10,243 bases of DNA. It comes from Candidatus Micrarchaeia archaeon (GTDB lineage Archaea; Micrarchaeota; Micrarchaeia; Anstonellales; JAHKLY01). Within the stretch, counting starts at the first letter, position 1; the number at the start of each line of letters is the position of its first letter. The position numbers and the translations under genes are program-made. The notes under the pieces are model-generated. The model did no database searches. It saw only the letters and a program-made list of their open reading frames with translations, and was not told the DNA's origin. This document shows, piece by piece, positions 5,897 through 10,243 of this stretch. The stretch is from contig JBAZFO010000038.1 in assembly GCA_041653315.1 (NCBI GenBank), forward strand, positions 1 through 10,243, written 5' to 3'.

Positions 5897-5961
5897 TACT
5901 GTAATTCTGTTCTTTTCTTTGGTTAAGCTTTCTTTTCTTTTTCAAAAGAAAAGAAAGGTTA
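5897..5961 (-). other. tRNA-Ser intron 1, anticodon loop 37/38 (65 nt)
   Basis: Boundaries follow from the tRNA anatomy: exon 1 ends CUUGAG and exon 2 begins A-UCGUG. The central helix (CUUG/ACAG) pairs at only two of four positions, so the BHB is degenerate; GUAA/UUAC across the junction may stabilise it. The body is dominated by a perfect 14-bp hairpin, 5928-5941 with 5944-5957 and a 2-nt loop. It also holds the GTTAAGCTTT motif shared with the tRNA-Pro intron. Confidence 0.8.
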
Positions 5962-6021
5962 CTCAAGTCGTGCGCGTTACCAGGTTCCGCCACCTCGGCA
6001 TATTACATATTATTTTTATTT

Positions 6022-6129
6022 AATATTTTAAAGCAAGTATAAATTAGCATTTCCATTTGCTATGTTCACACATATGCGCAACCCAGGAAAATTGAGTTGC
6101 GCTCCGTATTTCAGGAGCTTTAGTATATT
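6022..6129 (-). ncRNA. Candidate structured RNA upstream of tRNA-Ser
   Basis: This is a GC-rich island within A/T sequence. On the - strand three hairpins follow each other with almost no linker: GCUCC-UGAAAUAC-GGAGC (6118-6101); a 9-bp stem GCGCAACUC/GGGUUGCGC with one U-G pair (6102-6076), which shares two bases at each end with its neighbours; and UAUGU-GUGA-ACAUA with a GNRA tetraloop and flanking GC pairs (6077-6059). An outer stem, AAUAU..UAAAGC with GCUUUA..AUAUU (6129-6117 with 6034-6022), could close the fold, competing in part with the first hairpin. The U-G pair and the GNRA loop favour the - strand. I cannot match it to tRNA, SRP RNA, RNase P RNA, C/D or H/ACA boxes. It could also be a leader element of the operon. 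Confidence 0.5.
6024..6034 (-). promoter_or_regulatory. TATA-like element for tRNA-Ser
   Basis: The - strand reads GCTTTAAAATA, centred about 30 bases before the tRNA-Ser 5' end. An archaeal TATA box at that distance would start transcription a few bases before the tRNA. The A/T richness makes chance matches common, and the element overlaps the outer stem of the candidate RNA. Confidence 0.35.
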
Positions 6130-6154
6130 AAATTAATATTTTATTTATATAATT

Positions 6155-6173
6155 CTATTTATAAACGTTTGCT
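6155..6173 (-). promoter_or_regulatory. BRE/TATA-like promoter facing the candidate RNA and operon
   Basis: The - strand reads GCAAACGTTTATAAATAG, an A-rich BRE followed by TTTATAAA. A start about 25 bases downstream would fall near 6135, just before the candidate RNA, and transcription would continue into tRNA-Ser and uS13. Confidence 0.45.
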
Positions 6174-6176
6174 AAA

Positions 6177-6201
6177 TTTTTGATTTAAAAAAAATCAAAA
6201 A
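6177..6201. repeat. 10-bp inverted repeat between divergent promoters
   Basis: TTTTTGATTT (6177-6186) and AAATCAAAAA (6192-6201) are perfect complements around an A5 loop. The element lies between the - strand and + strand promoters. It could bind a dimeric regulator, or be chance in A/T sequence. Confidence 0.4.
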
Positions 6202-6228
6202 AAATATTTGTAATTTTATATATTAAAA

Positions 6229-6245
6229 CGAAACCTTTTTAAACA
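6229..6245 (+). promoter_or_regulatory. BRE/TATA promoter of the large surface-protein gene
   Basis: CGAAACCTTTTTAAACA fits the archaeal BRE (CGAAA) followed by a TATA box (TTTTTAAA). A start about 25 bases on, near 6268, would give a leader of about 27 nt. That leader contains GGAGGT at 6281-6286, a strong SD eight bases before the ATG at 6295. Confidence 0.6.
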
Positions 6246-6294
6246 CAAAGAATAATATATTTACACTATATTTATATGTGGGAGGTTGTGAAAA

Positions 6295-9200
6295 ATGAAT
6301 AAAGTATATACTATCTTATTATTAGTATGTTTAGTGACAGCAATAAATGCATTATGCATTGAAAATGATGGATTTATGAATATCTTTTATCAAGGTATTA
6401 CACTCGGCCATTTAAATGGCGAATTAGGAATGCATACTGACTATTGCTCTGGAAATAACTTAAATGAGTATATTTGTTTTGGTTATAATGCAGAAGAAAT
6501 TCAAATTGATTGTGAAAGACTTGGAATGTATTGTTCAGAAGGAAAATGTGTATTTGAAGAACCTCCCATTTATCAATGCACAGATTCTGATAATGGAATA
6601 GAACCTTTCACATATGGAACAGTATTGGCAATAAATAATGAATTCAAAGGAATGGCACAAGATTTTTGTGTTGATGATAAAATATTACATGAAACTTATT
6701 GCAATGGAATTTATAATACTGCAAAAGTAATTGATTGTTCTGATTATGATATGTCTTGTGTAGAAGGCATTTGTATTGAATTAGAAAATATAGAAGAAAA
6801 TATTTGTACAGATTCAGATGAAGGAATGGATCCATTAAATTATGGGATTATGCAATTAAGCTGGGAAGAATACGATTTTCCAGATCATTGTATTAATGAT
6901 AATACTTTATTAGAATATTATTGTTTAAATAATGAAGAAGGATCAACTGAAATAATTAATTGTAATGACTATGGAATGATTTGTGTAGATAATGAATGCA
7001 AAGAAGAAATTCATGAAGAAAATAATCCTCCTGAATTAATTTATACAGTTATTCAACCAATTCCACCAACACCTGAAGAAGAACCAAAAAATAATCTTGG
7101 TTGTTATGTTTTAGTAAATGATACAGATGATGAATTAATTACTGTTAATATTAAATGGTATAGAAATAATACTTACTTACCTGAATTTGATGAAACAAGA
7201 GAATGTTTAATTGGAGAAAACTGTCAAGACCATATTGGTGTTGAATTTCCTTCTGGAGAATGTGATAAATGGGAATGTGAAGCAGTTGCTTTTGATGGAC
7301 AAGATTATTCTGAATTAATTAAATCAGATTTCTGGGGAAATTGGGATGAAACTTGTGAACAAATCCCACATGACTGTATTAGTGAATGTACTTCATTAGA
7401 GGAACCAGGATATTATGAATTATGTGAAAATATTGAAGTAGAAAATGTTGAAGAATTAATTAAAACAAGATGCATTAATATTAATGCAGATGACATTCAT
7501 TTAAATTGCAAAGACTATTCAATTACAAAAATAGGAGAACAAGACTATCATGCAATTTATGCTTTTGATCAAAATAATATTACAATTGAAAATTGTAATT
7601 TAGAAAACTGGGAATACGGATTAATGGCATTCACAACAACTGATTCAAAATTCTTAAACAATGAAATTGAAGAAAATACATATGGACTAACCGTTTATGG
7701 ATATTCTCAAAACAATTTATTTGATTCAAATAATATATTAAATAATAATTTTGGGTTAATGATTCATAAAAATACTTCATATAATAATTATACTAATAAT
7801 ATAATATGTAATAATGAAGAATATGATATTAACGTTGGTACTGAACTTGTTGAGGAGTTAGAAAATTATTTTGATGATAATACTTGTACTAATGTTAATA
7901 CTTTCATGTATGGACAAGAATATTATTGTGATGACTATTGTGAAACAGGCAATGATGCACCAACAATAGAATTAGAAATTCCAGAAGAGAATGAATTATT
8001 TTGTATTAATGATTTATATGAAGAAGAAACAGCAAAAATAATTTTAGGAGTTGAAGATGCTTTCGCAATAGATAAATATTATTTAAGATTAGATGACGTT
8101 GGTGTTGGCGAAAGAAAAGATATCAGCCACCCAGCAATTTTATCTTTAGTAGATAAAGACACAGAAATGGTTGTAGAACAAACACAAATCTATCCTGAAA
8201 ACTTCGGGTATTTAGGTCCAGACGATGAAATAAAAGTCTATGTATATCAAACAGCACCAGGAATTACTATCACTTCTAAATGGGCAGAATTATCTGTTTA
8301 TCCAAAAAATATGATTTATTATGAATGGAATGGAAATGATATAGATGGAGATGAATTAGAATACACATTACACGTAAATAATATTAATGGAGAAAGAATA
8401 AGAGAAACAAATAACGAATTTTATAATTTAAATGTAGATGCATTTGGAAATTATGACTGGTGGGTAATCGCAAACGATGGAATTGATTCAACAGAATCAG
8501 AACATTGGAATTTTAAAGTCTCAAAAAATCCACAAGTAATTTCTGTTGACCCTATTAATAATTCAGAAATTAATATTGGAGATTTAATTCATTTTGAATT
8601 TGAAAATGTAAATGAATATCACTATGATTGGGAAGATTACGTAGGAGAAGGAGCAATAAAAGACGCTTGGATAAATGAAATCAATGTTAATGTTCCAGCA
8701 TTATCTCCTGGTGAACATTGGTTAACAATAATATTAAGAAATCAAGACACATGTGAAAAAGTTTTAAGATATAAATATACTATTACAGGTTGTTTAACTG
8801 ATGACGACTGTAATTCGTATGATGCAAATTATTGTTTAGAAGATTCAATAATGCATGATGAAGGTGTTTGTGTTGATTATGAATGCTCTACTGAAACAAC
8901 TGAAACACAAAATTGTAATTTATTAGATGAAGATTTTTGTATGTTTGATAATATAGCACACAAAGATTATACTTGTGAATTTACTTCATTTACTGAATGT
9001 GTATTACAAGAAATAACAACTATTGAAAATTGTAATGATGGATTATATTGTAATGGACAAGAAACATGTTTAGATGCAGAATGTATTGCAGGTGAAACTG
9101 TTGATTGTACTGAAAATAATTTAGAATCAATTGAAACATGTTTAAATGATCCAGATAATGTAGATTATACATGGGATTATTTTGCAGGTTTTGTTTCTGA

Positions 9201-10243
9201 ATGTAATGAAGATACAGATTCATGTACTATTGGTCATTTGGATTTAACACATGAATGTTCAGTTGATGACTGTTCAGCAGAATGTGATGCAGAACACAAT
9301 TGTGATGATACAATTTGTACTGATTTAAGTGGTTGTGTAGGAAATGATTATTATGAATATTCAGATGTATCTAATACATGTAAAGATGATTGTACATGTA
9401 CAGATAATGAATGTGGACATCCAGAAATATTTGAAAATGATGATAGATGTAATACTCCACCAACAGTTGAATTAATAAGTCCTGAAAATGAATTAGGAAT
9501 TTGCGGAAACCCAATTGAATTTATATGGTTTGGAGAAGATAAAGAATCTACAGAATTAGAATATGAAATTCATATTGAAGGACCAAATAAAATAATACAA
9601 ATAACTAACGAACAAACATTTACTGCAGAATTAGAACAAGGAATATATACTTGGTATGTGATTGTTAATGACGGAAGATTAGGATTTGAATCAGAACATT
9701 GGACTTTTGAAGTTTTTGATTCTCCTTATTTAGAATTAATTAGCCCACCAGAATATTCCTTAGTTAATTATGGAGATTTAATTTTCTTTAATGTAGATAA
9801 TTATGACTATAATGATTTTGCTTGGGATAATCCAGATTTAACAAGAGAGGATTCAAGAATAAATAGAAGAGACTTTGATATAATGGTTCCAGATTATTTA
9901 AGCCCAGGTGAACATAATTTAACAATAAGATTAGATAATGGGATTTGTGTAGTAAAAGAAACTTATGTATTTATCATAGGAGATTGTTTAACAAATGAAG
10001 ACTGTACTTCTTATGATGCAAATTATTGTTTAGAAGATTCAATAATGCATGATGAAGGTGTTTGTGTTGATTATGAATGTTCTATTGAAACAACTGAAAC
10101 ACAAAATTGTAATTTGTTAGATGAAGATTTCTGTATGTTTGATAATATAATGCATAAAGATTATACTTGTGAATTTACTTCATTTACTGAATGTATATTA
10201 CAAGAAATAACAACTATTGAAAATTGTAATGATGGATTATATT
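6295..10243 (+). CDS. Giant secreted cysteine-rich multi-domain surface protein (3' end outside window)
   Basis: The frame is open for 1316 codons to the window edge, with ATG 6295 and SD GGAGGT. Residues 1-19 are a Sec signal peptide (MNKVYTILLLVCLVTAINA). Two six-cysteine modules (about 95-160 and 171-238) open CTDSD.G and contain a DxC....L.E.YC...C...C..G.C pattern; a shorter related module spans 51-85. This motif family is common in DPANN surface proteins. An Ig-like region (about 250-345) contains IKWYRNNTYLPEF and CEAVAFDGQDYSE. Residues about 395-515 are a NosD-like parallel beta-helix with N-rich rungs (YGLTVYGYSQNNLFDSNNIL). Ig-like domains then alternate with cysteine-rich stretches (NCNDGLYCNGQETC, CNEDTDSC) in a 398-residue unit whose second copy starts at 1231. 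I see no catalytic motif. It is probably cell-surface, disulfide-stabilised, and used in attachment; that role is inference. The anchor would be beyond the window. Confidence 0.9.
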   Translation, partial: MNKVYTILLLVCLVTAINALCIENDGFMNIFYQGITLGHLNGELGMHTDYCSGNNLNEYICFGYNAEEIQIDCERLGMYCSEGKCVFEEPPIYQCTDSDNGIEPFTYGTVLAINNEFKGMAQDFCVDDKILHETYCNGIYNTAKVIDCSDYDMSCVEGICIELENIEENICTDSDEGMDPLNYGIMQLSWEEYDFPDHCINDNTLLEYYCLNNEEGSTEIINCNDYGMICVDNECKEEIHEENNPPELIYTVIQPIPPTPEEEPKNNLGCYVLVNDTDDELITVNIKWYRNNTYLPEFDETRECLIGENCQDHIGVEFPSGECDKWECEAVAFDGQDYSELIKSDFWGNWDETCEQIPHDCISECTSLEEPGYYELCENIEVENVEELIKTRCININADDIHLNCKDYSITKIGEQDYHAIYAFDQNNITIENCNLENWEYGLMAFTTTDSKFLNNEIEENTYGLTVYGYSQNNLFDSNNILNNNFGLMIHKNTSYNNYTNNIICNNEEYDINVGTELVEELENYFDDNTCTNVNTFMYGQEYYCDDYCETGNDAPTIELEIPEENELFCINDLYEEETAKIILGVEDAFAIDKYYLRLDDVGVGERKDISHPAILSLVDKDTEMVVEQTQIYPENFGYLGPDDEIKVYVYQTAPGITITSKWAELSVYPKNMIYYEWNGNDIDGDELEYTLHVNNINGERIRETNNEFYNLNVDAFGNYDWWVIANDGIDSTESEHWNFKVSKNPQVISVDPINNSEINIGDLIHFEFENVNEYHYDWEDYVGEGAIKDAWINEINVNVPALSPGEHWLTIILRNQDTCEKVLRYKYTITGCLTDDDCNSYDANYCLEDSIMHDEGVCVDYECSTETTETQNCNLLDEDFCMFDNIAHKDYTCEFTSFTECVLQEITTIENCNDGLYCNGQETCLDAECIAGETVDCTENNLESIETCLNDPDNVDYTWDYFAGFVSECNEDTDSCTIGHLDLTHECSVDDCSAECDAEHNCDDTICTDLSGCVGNDYYEYSDVSNTCKDDCTCTDNECGHPEIFENDDRCNTPPTVELISPENELGICGNPIEFIWFGEDKESTELEYEIHIEGPNKIIQITNEQTFTAELEQGIYTWYVIVNDGRLGFESEHWTFEVFDSPYLELISPPEYSLVNYGDLIFFNVDNYDYNDFAWDNPDLTREDSRINRRDFDIMVPDYLSPGEHNLTIRLDNGICVVKETYVFIIGDCLTNEDCTSYDANYCLEDSIMHDEGVCVDYECSIETTETQNCNLLDEDFCMFDNIMHKDYTCEFTSFTECILQEITTIENCNDGLY
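8791..9049 (+). repeat. Long coding repeat, copy 1
   Basis: This cysteine-rich segment (residues 833-918, starting CLTDDDC, with CLEDSIMHDEGVCVDYEC) matches 9985-10243 with about 14 differences in 259 bases by eye. It is in frame, with an offset of 1194 bp (398 codons). The preceding Ig-like parts of each unit align more loosely (SEHWNFKV versus SEHWTFEV; LSPGEHWLTI versus LSPGEHNLTI). Confidence 0.92.
9985..10243 (+). repeat. Long coding repeat, copy 2 (cut by window edge)
   Basis: Second copy of 8791-9049, residues 1231 onward, starting CLTNEDC and running to the edge. The near-identity of the cysteine-rich part, against looser similarity of the flanking Ig-like parts, suggests recent duplication or gene conversion limited to this segment. 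More copies may follow beyond the window. Confidence 0.92.

Larger units (their letters stand above)
5788..5999 (-). tRNA. tRNA-Ser(UGA) with two introns
   Basis: Exons are 5999-5962, 5896-5867 and 5802-5788, together 83 nt, class II. The acceptor is GCCGAGG/CTTCGGC with discriminator G73, as expected for archaeal Ser. The D-arm is GCGGAACCTGGTAACGCG. The anticodon stem CACGA/TCGTG closes loop CTTGAGA after splicing, giving anticodon TGA. The variable arm is TGGTCTTTGACCTT with stem GGTC/GACC. The T-stem GGGGG/CCCTC closes TTCAAAT after the second intron is removed. The D-arm resembles that of tRNA-Leu, but the anticodon and G73 favour Ser. The gene begins the operon, 22 bp before uS13. Confidence 0.91.

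Noticed and set aside
5867..5999. Reading the third tRNA as tRNA-Leu
   Set aside because: The D-arm resembles Leu, but the anticodon loop CTTGAGA gives UGA and the discriminator is G73, both Ser.
6022..6129. Calling the GC-rich island a tRNA, SRP RNA, RNase P RNA, C/D or H/ACA guide
   Set aside because: No T-loop, no RUGAUGA/CUGA box pair, no ACA box after a suitable hairpin and far too short for SRP or RNase P RNA.
6328..6357. Lipoprotein signal in the giant protein (cysteine at residue 21)
   Set aside because: The residue before this cysteine is L, not G/A/S, so no lipobox; a normal signal peptidase I site after A19 fits better.
6644..6835. Antisense frames within the giant gene (also 9020-9223)
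   Set aside because: They are H/Y/L/N-rich mirror readings of the real A/T-rich coding frame, with no SD.

Overview
The window is archaeal and very AT-rich. The evidence is the gene set: eukaryote-like r-proteins such as eL18, the RNA polymerase subunits Rpo3 and Rpo10, tRNAs with bulge-helix-bulge (BHB) introns and no encoded CCA, and BRE/TATA promoters. The compact proteins, low GC and a huge cysteine-rich secreted protein suggest a DPANN lineage of the Woesearchaeota/Pacearchaeota kind. That placement is inference; no 16S is present.

Left edge (1-383): the 3' end of a TPR-protein gene on the + strand converges on the ribosomal operon across an A/T-only stretch.

Centre (384-about 6170, all - strand): in transcription order the cluster reads candidate structured ncRNA, tRNA-Ser(UGA), uS13, uS4, uS11, Rpo3 (rpoD), tRNA-Leu(GAG), eL18, uL13, uS9, Rpo10 (rpoN), tRNA-Pro(GGG), uS2. 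This is the classic archaeal order, with tRNA genes set between the protein blocks; rpoK and enolase, often found before uS2, are absent. Protein-protein junctions are very tight, and most stop codons lie inside or touch the next Shine-Dalgarno (SD), suggesting coupled translation. All three tRNAs are interrupted. tRNA-Pro has a 322-nt intron at 37/38 with a textbook BHB. tRNA-Leu has a 59-nt intron inside the T-loop. tRNA-Ser has two introns, one in the anticodon loop and one in the T-loop at the same site as in tRNA-Leu. All four introns contain a similar polypyrimidine/polypurine hairpin, and one 23-nt hairpin is identical in two of them. This is the most unusual feature of the window.

Divergent region (about 6000-6294): a GC-rich island in an A/T background folds into consecutive hairpins, best read as a - strand RNA. 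Promoter-like elements face both ways.

Right part (6295 to the edge, + strand): one open frame of at least 1316 codons encodes a secreted, cysteine-rich, multi-domain protein. It has a signal peptide, three short six-cysteine modules, an Ig-like region, a NosD-type beta-helix, further Ig-like domains, and a 398-residue unit that begins a second, nearly identical copy at the window edge. It is probably a cell-surface protein.
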